From Salminus brasiliensis (taxonomy: Eukaryota > Chordata > Actinopteri > Characiformes > Bryconidae), in assembly GCF_030463535.1 (NCBI RefSeq), contig NC_132894.1, positions 11,423,433 to 11,487,432 of the forward strand: 64,000 nucleotides of DNA, in the 5' to 3' direction. Below are positions 34,953-46,052 of the stretch, piece after piece. How positions within the stretch are numbered: position 1 is the first letter of the stretch; each line of letters starts with the position of its first letter. Below the pieces are notes generated by a model, which was given only the letters and a program-made list of their open reading frames with translations, had not been told where the DNA came from and made no database searches. The position numbers and the translations under genes are program-made.

Positions 34953-37900
34953 ATGGCCATGGTGGGTGGGGGATGGGGCAACCCGAATGGGAGCACCAAT
35001 GGCCTGGGGGACAAGGGCTACCTGCGGGGGGAGGAGGACGAGAGCTCCCCGCAGGCAGGGAACAGTGATGTGGAGGGGGGAGAGGACGACAAGGCCTGCG
35101 TGGTGGACTGCGTGGTCTGCGGGGACAAGTCCAGTGGCAAGCACTACGGCGTCTTCACCTGCGAGGGCTGCAAGAGCTTCTTCAAGAGGAGTATCCGGCG
35201 CAACCTCAGCTACACCTGCAGGTAAGAGAAGATGCTGTTCTACAAGAGCAGTTGGCACCAACAACCCTGTTCTTGTAGAAGAACTGCACGATACAGTAAA
35301 CAAATTGTATTGTGATGCATACTGTGAATGGATGCCTTTATTCACCAAAATACCCACAGAAACAAGCACTTCAAAACAAGCACTTTAAAACAGTTATAAA
35401 AATGCACCACTGCATTATGGCACATCAGTCTGAAGGTTCAACCGCATCAATTTAAGAATATTAGAATTGATTGTAGGTGATATAAAGAAGATTGCGCTGC
35501 TGCTGCCGTCCACGCTAAAGCCCTGCCCAGCCCTACTTTTTTATTACACTACACATACAGAGTATACAAGTATGTGTTTTTAAAACAAGGTATAATTTTT
35601 AATACCTATGATGTGTGTTTATGTGCCTTTTAAAAAGCTTTCCTGATGGTTTGTACAATGAAAGAACATTGATATTGTTTTTCAGGCTGGGTGGTAGAAC
35701 CATTGGTACTCTATGAAGTACATGGAGTTTAAAAGGACAGCTTTACAGAGAGATGTACAGAGCACAGGACAACAATATTAAGATAGTACTGGGGTATATT
35801 TAATAGATTTGAATCTTTACGGCCACATAATAAAAATTTCTGAAGGCAGTTACCTGCTATCTTTACCTTTTACAACTTACCTAGAGGGCACAATCTCACA
35901 ACAATTGGTTTTAATTATGATTCTTTATAAATTGATTCAGTGATTCGTTAAAACTCAAATTTAGCAAGACATATTTAGATCTGATCTGATATTTTGATCA
36001 GAATAGTTTGGCACCATTTGCAATGTTTTTTAATATACTGAATACATAAATGTGACAGGAAGCACCAAATATCAGATCAGATGTTAATATGCCTTTCCAG
36101 AATTGAGTTTTAAGAAACCAGTGAAAAATTTCATTAAGAATCCTAATTAAAAACAATTGTTTTGAGATCTGAGATTTACACCCCTTAGTAACTCGTAAAA
36201 GTTAAAGAATGCAAGTCACTGCCTTCTAATGAACAAGGGATAGTGGTAGGCCTAAATTTTCACATGTTAATTATGTCACTCCTTAAGGCTACCAGTCCTT
36301 TCGGGACTGGTAACCAGATGCCTGACATGGTGACCTTAAGGCCTAATCTGTCCCTAGGACGGTATGCACCAGCACTGGGGTCAACAATTACCTTTTCCAC
36401 TGTGTTCCCTCGACCGTACAGTGTATTATTACACAAACCTCCGTAAAGGAGATTAAATGTACCACTTCAGGCTCAATTTAGGAAGTATCAATAAATCTTA
36501 ACATTTTAACAACAGTGAAGTAATACAAATTCCAGTGACCTCTCAGTGAACTCTGGATGTCTGCATTGACCCAGCTTGACACAAAGCAATAGCTGTTTGA
36601 ACAGTGTACAGCTATGGCGAGAAATAATCATGACTGTTACAGTAAGTAAATATTACTTAAACTGTTGGAATACAGAAATACTGAAATGTTACAATATAAA
36701 CGTACAGTGCATTAGTATTTTCCAGTGTGCATATACTGCTTTAGAAGCATTATGTTCAAGTGGTCTATGCCACACCACAGAACATCTCCAGGACTTGAAA
36801 ATCTCATCAAATTGTGTTTAAAAAGCTATACATGTTAATCTTCTTCATGAAAAAAAAAATGCAAATGGCTGCAGATACCCCCCCCCCCCCCCATGAAATT
36901 TACAAAGGCCTTCACATTCACTGCAGTGCATAAATGTAGAGCTTTATATGTGTGAACTAATTGCCAGTGACCTGACACATCTTCTGCAGCCATAATCCCT
37001 TTGTTTACACTGTCATTACTCATTAACACTGGCAGGAAATCATTGTATTTTGGTTCATTATTGGGTAAGAAAGGTACTCCTGGGATTATAGCTTGTTCAA
37101 AGTGCACTGAAAATGTCATATTATCCTCAATAACAAGCAGATACACCAGAAAGCCTTCACAATTGGCTTCAAACTACTTATCATGTGCTCTTAATATTCG
37201 TCACATTCGCCAGCCATCCACAGGGACGTAGTGTCCTGTACTGATTTACAATTATGAAGGCACTGGGATAAAGATGCATGGCAGCTGCAGAAATGTCCAA
37301 ATGGAATCACAGCCTTTCAGTGGTGTCAAGGTTGCTTGGGCTGATGATTTACCAAGGCCGGGTATTTGATAACTCCTTGAATACGGCACACCACCAAGGC
37401 CGGTCATCTCAGGGGTCGATTCATGGGGGTGCGTAGCAACCCGGCCACGCTCAGCCCTGACTCTTCAATTGCCTTTTGCTGGAATGCCTTCATAGCAGGC
37501 AGAGTAACCCTGGCCTGCACTGCTCATTACTGGAGTGGATGCTGGAGGATGCTCTTTGTTGCTGTTACTGAATACGCTGTCTTACATTCAGCTGCTTTTA
37601 CTGCTTTGTATCTCTACTGAGGCTCTGCCAGTGTGTGCGGTGATAATTCATTTGACAAAAGAGGCATGCTAACCTTGTCAAGCAGTATCAGTCGATACAT
37701 GAAAACATGCTTTTTGTGAAAATGCCACTGCCGGTATTGTGTATCCTTAACGCATCTGATCTGTAGTGGCTTGATTTAATTTGCCATTATGTCTAGATAA
37801 ATGGCAAAGGGCAGATTATATATAGAGGAGCCATTCTCGATTGCAAAACTGTTAACAGCAGTAAACGGCTGAATGTGGTGGCATTAACCTGAAGAATAAT

Positions 37901-40900
37901 GAGAACTGTCAGACTGGCAAGTACAATGAATGGAAATAGAAAATGATCATAGATGATACGCTGACTGCAGACCTAACAAATCAGCCCCCAGTGGAAGTCG
38001 TGTTAGACGTTAAGTTTTGGTTTTTTTTCTGTGTCGCAGATCAAACAGAGAATGCCAGATCGATCAGCATCATCGCAACCAGTGCCAGTACTGCCGTCTG
38101 AAGAAATGCTTCCGTGTCGGCATGAGAAAAGAAGGTAAGTGTCTCAGCCTTCACTGGACCTTTAACCTACGCTTTTAATATTGAAAGGTTCCTAAATGTT
38201 TTTTGGGGTTTTAGACAGGGGTGGGTAGAATGTGGCATAAATATTATATCACAATACTTTGAGACATTTTTACGATACACATTATTTGACATCTGATAAA
38301 TAGACAAAAAGAGCCTGTGGTTTCACTGCAAAAAAAAAAGTTTATTTTTGACATTTTTCGCTTATTGACATAACGTAAATCTGGTAGTTCTTTATAATGT
38401 GCCAGAATTTCACAATAGAAATGCTCTAAATGAATGAAATGTCTTTCATTGAAAGTTCTTCTGTTTTTTTCTCCTGGTTTTTCGTCTTCTATAAAGTTGC
38501 ATTTTTGGAGATATGAAGACTTTTGTGTGACAGTGACGATATTGTGATAACGATCATGATATTGGCCAACCATACATAGACCTCTGTGTCTATCCAAAAA
38601 AGAGCAAATTCGTGTAAGAAGCCAACATCTGCCTCGTACGTAGGGTGCGATATGTGCTGTGTCCAATATGTACTGTTACTTGCCTCCAACTCCCTCTACA
38701 GTCTGTACAGACCATTCTGATTCTGTCTTTCTACCCACGTCCTCACCCAAAGGCGTTTTTCATGTTTCTTTGTTTTGGGCCAGTGCGAATTGTGGCGCAA
38801 ATCTGCATCTTCTAGGAACTCTGGGGCGAGTTCGGTTCAGTTCAGCAACAGGTTGAAGTCGTGTAGTGTATGATCCCTAGACATTTTTTCTTTTTGCCAT
38901 AAAATTCTGCAAAACTCTGGAATTGTGAGAATCAATTTCCCAATTAATATGTGGTTAGACATATTCAGGATGTGCGTGTACCTGTGATTATGTGAATTAT
39001 TATGTGAACTTAAATAAAATAGTCAGTCACTTTAAGAGTGAACACTGTTTAATTGTAGTATTTGTAGTAATTGTAACTGTGTTTATAAATATTTTCATAC
39101 ATTTGTTGGCTTTTTGATATCAGCAGTTGATGCTTAAGTCATTTTGATGGGTAAAAGTCGGACTGTTTGTTTAATTAACAGTCAACATCTTGTTATTAGA
39201 CTACTTTGGCACTCAACCAATAGTCCAGAGCCTGTCCCTCTGTCCCTATGTGACCCTGTCAGGCTTGGTGCCAGAGTCGGTTCTCCTCTCTAAGCTGTGC
39301 TGTCCCTCTATGAACTGCCAGCAAGCTATAAATCCACATGAATACAGGATTAATGCTAGGCCAAAGAGTACAAAAAGGTCAACATTGCTTTGCTGCTTTC
39401 GTACAGCACCCATGACCAGGTTATCTAGGACACTAACACTTTAGCATAAACAGCTAATGGAGACAAAGTTCCTCTGTTCTTGCAAGCTGACGTCAGGAGG
39501 ATCCAGTGTACTTACTACCTGGTGTCAGATTAAATCAATGGTTCAGTAGGCCCCCCTGAGGTTGGTGATCAGTAAAGACATGTTTGGTCTTCTTGAGAAA
39601 ATGGACAAATGTACAAACAGCTCTAGCAGTCACCTTATTTGGCATCTATTTTTGTTCATATTTTGGAGAACAGTGCGCTATTTATGTTAGAACATAAGCA
39701 AGTCTATTAGAGGTTCTTTATTATCTCAACATGGTTTGACGCAAGTCTGTGATGATTAAGACATAGAGATTGCACAATACTAATTTGAGCACTTAAGCTT
39801 TCCTTACCTGTTACGCCTGTGAAAACCAAAGAGGCAAAGTTATCATAGCTACATTTAGGCAAAATAAGATATTTGGTCCTTGTTTAACACAAATGTCTTT
39901 GTGTCTTTATTCTTCTGCAATTCCTCCCTGTAGCAGTCCAGCGTGGACGTATCCCCCCATCCCACTCGGGCATCAGCCCCACTTCCATGGTTGGTGGTGG
40001 CGGGGGAGGAGTCGGCGGACAGGGCATGGGGGGTGACTACTTCAATGGGCAACCTGCACCAGAGCTCATAACCCAACTCCTGAGGGCAGAGCCGTACCCC
40101 AACAGCCGCTACGGAGCCCAGTGTGGCCAGCAGCTCGGTGGAGGCAACAGCGCTGTCATGGGCATCGACAACATCTGCGAGCTGGCAGCCCGGCTACTCT
40201 TCAGCACCATTGAGTGGGCCCGGAACATTCCCTTCTTCCCCGACCTTCCCGTCTCAGAGCAGGTGGCCCTGCTGCGGCTCAGCTGGAGCGAACTGTTCAT
40301 CCTGAACGCGGCACAGTCGGCCCTACCGCTCCACATGGCCCCGCTGCTGGCCGCCGCCGGCTTCCATGCCTCGCCCATGTCTGCTGAACGTGTGGTCTCC
40401 TTCATGGACCAGGTGCGCGTCTTCCAGGACCAGGTGGACAAACTGACGCGACTGCAGGTGGACTCTGCCGAGTACAGCTGCCTGAAAGCCATCGCTCTCT
40501 TCTCTCCAGGTAACAATTTTTTAAAGATAAACATTAAAGTCATAATCAGACCAAAAAACACATTTGCATAAGTTTCGCCTTACACCAAATTTAGTTCATC
40601 AGCCAATGCAAGTTTGGGGTCTGAGGTTGCTACTTTATTTTTGCACTAGAAATAAGAGGTTAATGTAGTTTAGAAATAATGGATCCTTATAGATACCAGT
40701 TTAGCATACTGCATCACACATTTGCCTCAAACGTACAAAACTTGCATAAGTAACTTCTTTTTGTCTATTTACTTATACTTTACTTATATTGTACTTATAC
40801 TTATATTTACTTACAAATATTGTACATACTGTATAAGCTAGTCTACTTGAGATTACTTAACAACTCTACATGGTTTAAGGGAAGTGTGTGATAAATTAGG

Positions 40901-42130
40901 CTGATAGTTTACACAGTTCTAAATGGTCCTGTACAGGTTTCCTGTACTTGTTAGCTACATTAGCCTTGTGCAAAATGAAAGCCATGTCAAACGTGTCTTG
41001 ACTGATCAGTAAGGTTTGGGGTCATTTTGATTTTTTATCAAACTAAAACACTTCTGATCAAAAAAGAATCCTTGAAAATTGAATGATCTTAAAAAATCAT
41101 CACGAGCAAGACCCTGCACATTCATCGCCCACGAAATGGACACTTGTTTGCTCTGCAGTGTTTTGAAAAGTGTGTGGGCTGGTCCAGTTCAGCTGAATGT
41201 CTACTGATCGCATATGAAGTTTTCCACTCGTCATTGTACGTGGCTGTTTTTCGATTGGCACTTACTGTCTAAAAGCCTGGTGGTTAGTAAGTTGACCTTG
41301 TGCTGAATAGGAAGTTGTACACTTTTTGTGGTGAGGTTAGGATGTAATGAACACTTTAAACTGATCAATTATTTATGTCAAGACATATTCAGGAATTCTG
41401 TGACTGCTGTGTACTAAGTTATGCAGAAAGTGAGGAATTGAGCTGTGGGTCATGTACAGATCCTGAGGATTCACTTGGTTAAGAAACAGTCTGTCTTACT
41501 GTAGTTTATCTCTCAGGGGTTAATTTAAAAAAAAAAAGTTTTATTAAAAAAGAATTTGCAGCAAATCTTAACATTTCTTAACATTTTAATTTGATTTATT
41601 TGAGTTTCTTTTTCATATTTTTAGTTATTTTAAGAAATACTTAGAATTCTTATGTGATTGGGAATTATATATACAGAATATTATAAAATATTTAATAATA
41701 AAATTTATTTTAGCCACTAACCCAAATTGATACAGTTGAATTTCTACCTTTAAATTGCATTTAGTATTTTATACTATTGTGTAATTGAACCACTGTGGGC
41801 CAGTTGTCTCCAAGAGTTTGGCACTGACCTACTGTGTGTGTGTATCTTTTAATAGACGCGTGTGGACTGACAGACCCAGCCCACGTGGAGAGTCTACAGG
41901 AGAAAGCCCAGGTGGCCTTGACCGAATACGAGCGCATGCAGTATCCCACCCAGCCGCAGCGTTTCGGACGCCTGCTGCTGCGTCTGCCCTCGCTCAGAGC
42001 CGTGCCAGCCAACCTCATCTCTCAGCTCTTCTTCATGCGGCTTGTTGGAAAGACACCCATCGAGACGCTGATCCGAGACATGCAGCTCTCTGGCAGCTCA
42101 ATTAGCTGGCCCTACGTGCCCGGACAGTAA
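34953..42130 (+). CDS. nr2f6: Nuclear receptor subfamily 2 group F member 6 (EAR-2/COUP-TF gamma)
   Basis: Orphan nuclear receptor, a DNA-binding transcriptional repressor of the COUP-TF family. Exons: 34953-35221, 38040-38134, 39934-40509 and 41856-42130. Phases match and total 1215 nt, giving 404 aa, the same length as human NR2F6. The first zinc finger uses C53, C56, C70 and C73 with the P-box CEGCKS (70-75); the second uses C89, C95, C105 and C108. The intron after exon 1 splits codon 90, between the fingers. A Gly-rich hinge (141-155) leads to the ligand-binding domain (about 165-395), with [20 protein letters not shown] and [10 protein letters not shown] at the C-terminus. The AF-2 helix is near 382-391 ([10 protein letters not shown]). 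The acidic N-terminal segment (27-47) is short compared with NR2F1/2, favouring NR2F6. Teleosts can carry a and b copies; which one this is cannot be told here. Confidence 0.95.
35222..38039 (+). other. nr2f6 intron 1, possible regulatory intron
   Basis: The 2.8 kb intron between the two zinc-finger exons shows few obvious transposon copies. It has a C14 homopolymer near 36880-36892, a 9-bp-stem hairpin at 36290-36312 and several low-repeat segments (36940-37200, 37300-37640). No exon was seen. Intronic enhancers are possible but unproven. Confidence 0.4.
36290..36312 (+). other. Small perfect hairpin
   Basis: TACCAGTCC and GGACTGGTA pair around a TTTCG loop. It lies within nr2f6 intron 1 and has no known role. 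Confidence 0.6.
38135..39933 (+). other. nr2f6 intron 2
   Basis: AT-rich DNA without recognisable exons. Short open frames on both strands (for example 38244-38666 minus) show no family resemblance. Confidence 0.6.
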
Positions 42131-42280
42131 TTGAGTTGACTAGCCGCGGTCACCCACTCAAACTCTTGACTTCCATGTTCTGTGTGGGCTTTATAGGTTC
42201 TCAGTACGTGATTTCTTAGTCGCTGCGTGAATGTTCATGTTGTGTTAATATTCTGCAACACCTCTTTGCTTCTCATTTAG

Positions 42281-42302
42281 TGTACATGGTGAAGGATAAC
42301 AG
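42281..42302 (+). other. Candidate 22-nt exon-like unit downstream of nr2f6 stop
   Basis: A strong acceptor (CTTCTCATTTAG at 42269-42280) is followed 22 bases later by a strong donor (CAG|GTGAGTAT at 42303). It lies 150 bp past the nr2f6 stop. It could be a spliced 3' UTR segment or a decoy; sequence alone cannot decide. Confidence 0.2.
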
Positions 42303-43425
42303 GTGAGTATGCTGTCACGTCCTTAGGCGCATTAATCGAGCCACTCAAGTTTGGGATACCTCAGGTTTTTTACTTTAACAGCAAAACTTACAAACATGAC
42401 TCTGTTGTACGTGCACAAGCACAATGGCAGACGAGGAACAACAAGTATTGCACGACTTGTAACCAAGGAAACAATGATGAACTGATGGGACTGCAGCCCT
42501 GAAGAAATGACCGATCTCTGCGCTGCGGTTTGATGTTGGTCCAGCTTTAAACGTGAGATATTACGGGAGATTTCTTAGTACCCTAAGAATAATTACTATA
42601 TGAATTATAATGAGCGTAGTTTAGATCAAGACTCATGAAAGTTTTGTCATGGACTGCAATGCTATGTCAAAGAAATTTGGGAAGCCTGACCACTTACTTG
42701 AAAATTCAGTGATGATTAATGTGTTGTGACGATCGCATTGTTGGAATAGTTCTGTGTACTACTAAATAATTGGGTCCAAAAAAAACCAACCAAACATTTC
42801 ATACTGTCAATCATTAAAAATATCCAATATTTTTGCATACTAATAATAAAGACAGAATATTCATTCAAGATCGCAGGGTATTTTGTGGAGGATTTTTGAC
42901 TGGACTGGAATTTATTCTATAATCAATTAATTCTGTGCGACTTCCAAACACATTTTCCAAGTGGGTAAATGGAAAAAATGGAAAAAGTCATGATTTAGTC
43001 TGGCTTTTTTTTATAGTGAGAACTATTTCAGGTTGGACTAAGTACCATTAAAAGCAGATGCAAATGGAGCCTTTTTAAATTATGTTAATTTTAAGACCAT
43101 TAGACAACACTTTACGATATTCCTAAAGCTACATGTCTCCTACATGTGACTTATGAACACATGGACCTTCATAAACCCCTCTAAAGGCTTATTCCAAGAC
43201 ACATCAATTGTCATAAAGGCTGCATTTGTCAGTTTTGTTCCCATTTCATTCATGAAAATGAAGCTGACTTATTAGAATAAACCTTTATACATATTTATAT
43301 AGGTTTATGTAGTTGTGTAACCTTCTGAACATACCCCCTTTCCAAAAGTGTTATTATTATTTGGATTAACACCGTTTTTCTTGAGGTCTTTACTTTCACA
43401 CACAGTTGGCAAACAACATAGGGGG

Positions 43426-43600
43426 GCCTTCTGTCTCTGCGTAGACTCATTAGATTGATTCCCACAAAGATTCTGACATGGCCACATGGTTGCTGGCTCA
43501 TATCTGAAATGGTGCTCTGAAATTTGAGGAAGCCCTAGAGAACAAGGACTGTGCACGCTGAAGCTGCTCTCTGAACAGATACATGTGAAAGTAAAATGAT
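43426..43600 (+). repeat. Diverged dispersed repeat, copy 1
   Basis: Blocks GTAGACTCATTAGATTGATT, GCCACATGGTTG, CTCATATCTGA and CCCTAGAGAACAAG recur in the same order and orientation at 45460-45640. The two copies are about 2 kb apart, between nr2f6 and tax1bp3. Confidence 0.75.
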
Positions 43601-44218
43601 GCCAAAACTGCATGTTTTTATGCATGAAATACTGGGTAAACTAGTATGATATTAAGCACTTGACCTTCTCATTAGCAAATGAATGCACTAGCTAACAATG
43701 TCGAAGTGTAGCATTTACATAGCTTATGGTTACCTTGTCCAGCAAGCTTACAAGGCAGCACTTTGATGAATCCAATGGAGCTCAATGAATTCAATGTAGC
43801 TGCTGATACACAAGGTTTGAGAAATGTCTTGTGTTATGTAATAATTTTACATAGTTTTTGATATTATTAATATTCTAGAAATTTGAAAAGTGTAGTGAGT
43901 TACGTGAAACTTGGAAAATGACACAAATGAACATATTAGCTCAGAGCTCTGGCACAGTGTTTTGTTTGAATTAATCACCCATTGAAAAGACAGACAGTAA
44001 AATCAACATTTTTTCCACAAATAGTTTCATTTCAGTGGTAATTGCCAAGATGTTTAAGCTTTAAAGTCTCTGGTCAGCCACAGTGCTCTACATAGTGTTG
44101 CAACTTCCCCTGAATCATGTAACTGCCCAGTAAACACAATGAAAGGCCAACCTGCGACCCTTTTGTGCCCTCTGTTGGCGACTAGTTTTATCGCCACATT
44201 GTGCTAAAAAGCTCACAG

Positions 44219-44690
44219 ATGTCCAAATATTTGTGGACACCCTTTCTAATGACTGCATTCAGCTATTTTAAGTTTCACCCATTGCTGACACAGATGTGCA
44301 AATGAACACACACAACTCTCTGGAGCAGAAAAACATGACCCTGTTGGCACCACGCCCAAAGCCAGGCATGGGTTAGAGGGGTATAAAGCCCCCCAGCACT
44401 GACCTGTGGGAGCAGTTGTGTAATAATTCCTGTGTCCTCTGGAATGATGGATGGTGCTCCATCCATCTGTTGGGATGAGTTGGGGAGTTGGACATGAGGT
44501 GAGGTGGTGATTATCCAACATCCTGGACATTGCTAATGCTCCTGTTCCTGAATGCAATCAAATCTTTACAGCAGTGCTCCAGTAGAGGCAATAACTCCAA
44601 CAAAAACAGGATAAATACATTTTTAGTACCCTTGATTTTGGAATAAACAATAAATGACCAGGTGTCTCAATACTTTTGTCCATGTAGTGT
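44219..44690 (+). mobile_element. Short-TIR non-autonomous element, copy D (most complete)
   Basis: The left end reads GATGTCCAAATATTTGTGGA then CACCC, and the right end GGTGTCTCAATACTTTTGTC then CATGTAGTG; these are inverted relatives of each other. The internal sequence is shared with the copies in ushbp1 introns 4-6. There is no transposase. The TIR style resembles Tc1/mariner or hAT-derived MITEs of fishes; the superfamily is not assigned. Confidence 0.75.
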
Positions 44691-45459
44691 CCATATAGTG
44701 CCATAGTGTCTTGCTCAACTACAGACCAGACGATGAATATCAGTCTATTAACTGACAAGGCATTTCTGCCCCTACTTGCATTATCACCCCCCTCTGCCAC
44801 TGCCACTTTATATCATACCAGAATAATTTATAACATTAAAAAATCAATAGTCCTCATGCGACAGACCACCCACTCCTCCCCCAGACACAGCTGATTTAGG
44901 TGCGGCCGCCAAATTGTGTGTAAATCCCCATACTGGGTATTTAACAATTTCTAAACAAAAGACCAGAAGACTTTGGGCTTTAGACATGCTGTAAATTATA
45001 TGTAATATGACTGAACTTTACTACTGTAGCCTTTCACAACAGTGTGATACCAAACGTCGCCAGCGGGGGGCACGAGGGGGTCATTCTTCGCCCCTCTATT
45101 GTTTTACTGGGCATCTACATGATTGTGTGAAGCGGCTTTGTCTTCCCAACAATGAAAGAGCACAGTGGCTGAGCTAAGACTCTATTAAATCTGAAGAGCT
45201 CGGTTAAGTACTATTTTTTTTCTTTTTTTGCCATGAGCAGTTTATTTTTCCAACTTGTTCAGGCAACAGTTTTGTCTGGAAGTGTTTTTCCGTGGAATCA
45301 GCTCTTTCATTTCACTGAAATATCCACAGAGATGTGATGGACAGCATTTAAACGTGTGTGACCAGGGCTTGTCTCTGCTGAAATCCACAGTGAACTCAGA
45401 TCATTGTAGAACTCGAGGCTTTAACTGTAACATACACCTGGCCTCCGATATGGGGGACA

Positions 45460-45640
45460 TCCTAGCCCTGTGTAGACTCATTAGATCGATTGTCTTTGGG
45501 GCTCTATCTACTGATATAGCCACATGGTGAATGACTCATATCTGATATGGGGGTCTGTAATTTGAGGACCCCCTAGAGAACAAGCTGAAGCTACTTTCTT
45601 ACTGAGAAGAAAGTAGAAGTGAGATGATGTGAAAACAGCA
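45460..45640 (+). repeat. Diverged dispersed repeat, copy 2
   Basis: Partner of 43426-43600: GTAGACTCATTAGATCGATT, GCCACATGGTGA, CTCATATCTGATATG and CCCTAGAGAACAAG occur in the same order. Divergence is substantial, so this is an old pair or two members of a larger family. Confidence 0.75.
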
Positions 45641-46052
45641 TGATTCTCCATTACTCAATTCATTAATGTAACCAAATGTAACGTAGCCATGGATTTGTAC
45701 CAGTAATAAGCTTTTAGGAAGGTGGACACTGCCCGTAGTTACCAATATTAGTCCAGATGTAAGAGTATTGTTAAAATATAGCATTGATATAATTTGTGTT
45801 TGTTGAATTTTTTTAGTAATATGCCTCACTGTAAATGCTCCAGAAAGCCTGTTTAAGCCGCATATTGGAAGGTGTGGGAGGAGGGCTGACCGTGTGGGAC
45901 ACGGATCTCTCCTTTTCTGGTTCTGCCCCCAGCATGTCATCTGCATGTTGTCATTCATGGGTGTAACCACAGACCCTCGGTCCTAAAAATCTAACAGGAG
46001 TTCATTGTTTGCTGGCTGAGGGGAAGGAAATCTTCTGTATTTAATATTTAAT

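Larger units (their letters stand above)
42131..46052. other. Intergenic region between nr2f6 and tax1bp3
   Basis: It includes the nr2f6 3' UTR (a possible AATAAA at 42845), the exon-like unit at 42281, the dispersed repeat pair, the TIR element and, at the right, the tax1bp3 promoter and leader. No additional coding exon was recognised. Confidence 0.6.

Noticed and set aside
34797-35388. Long antisense and alternative-frame open frames over nr2f6 exon 1
   Set aside because: They are shadows of a GC-rich coding exon whose true frame gives a textbook nuclear-receptor zinc finger.
40109-40561. 150-residue antisense open frame over nr2f6 exon 3
   Set aside because: It is a shadow of the ligand-binding-domain exon, with no family resemblance.
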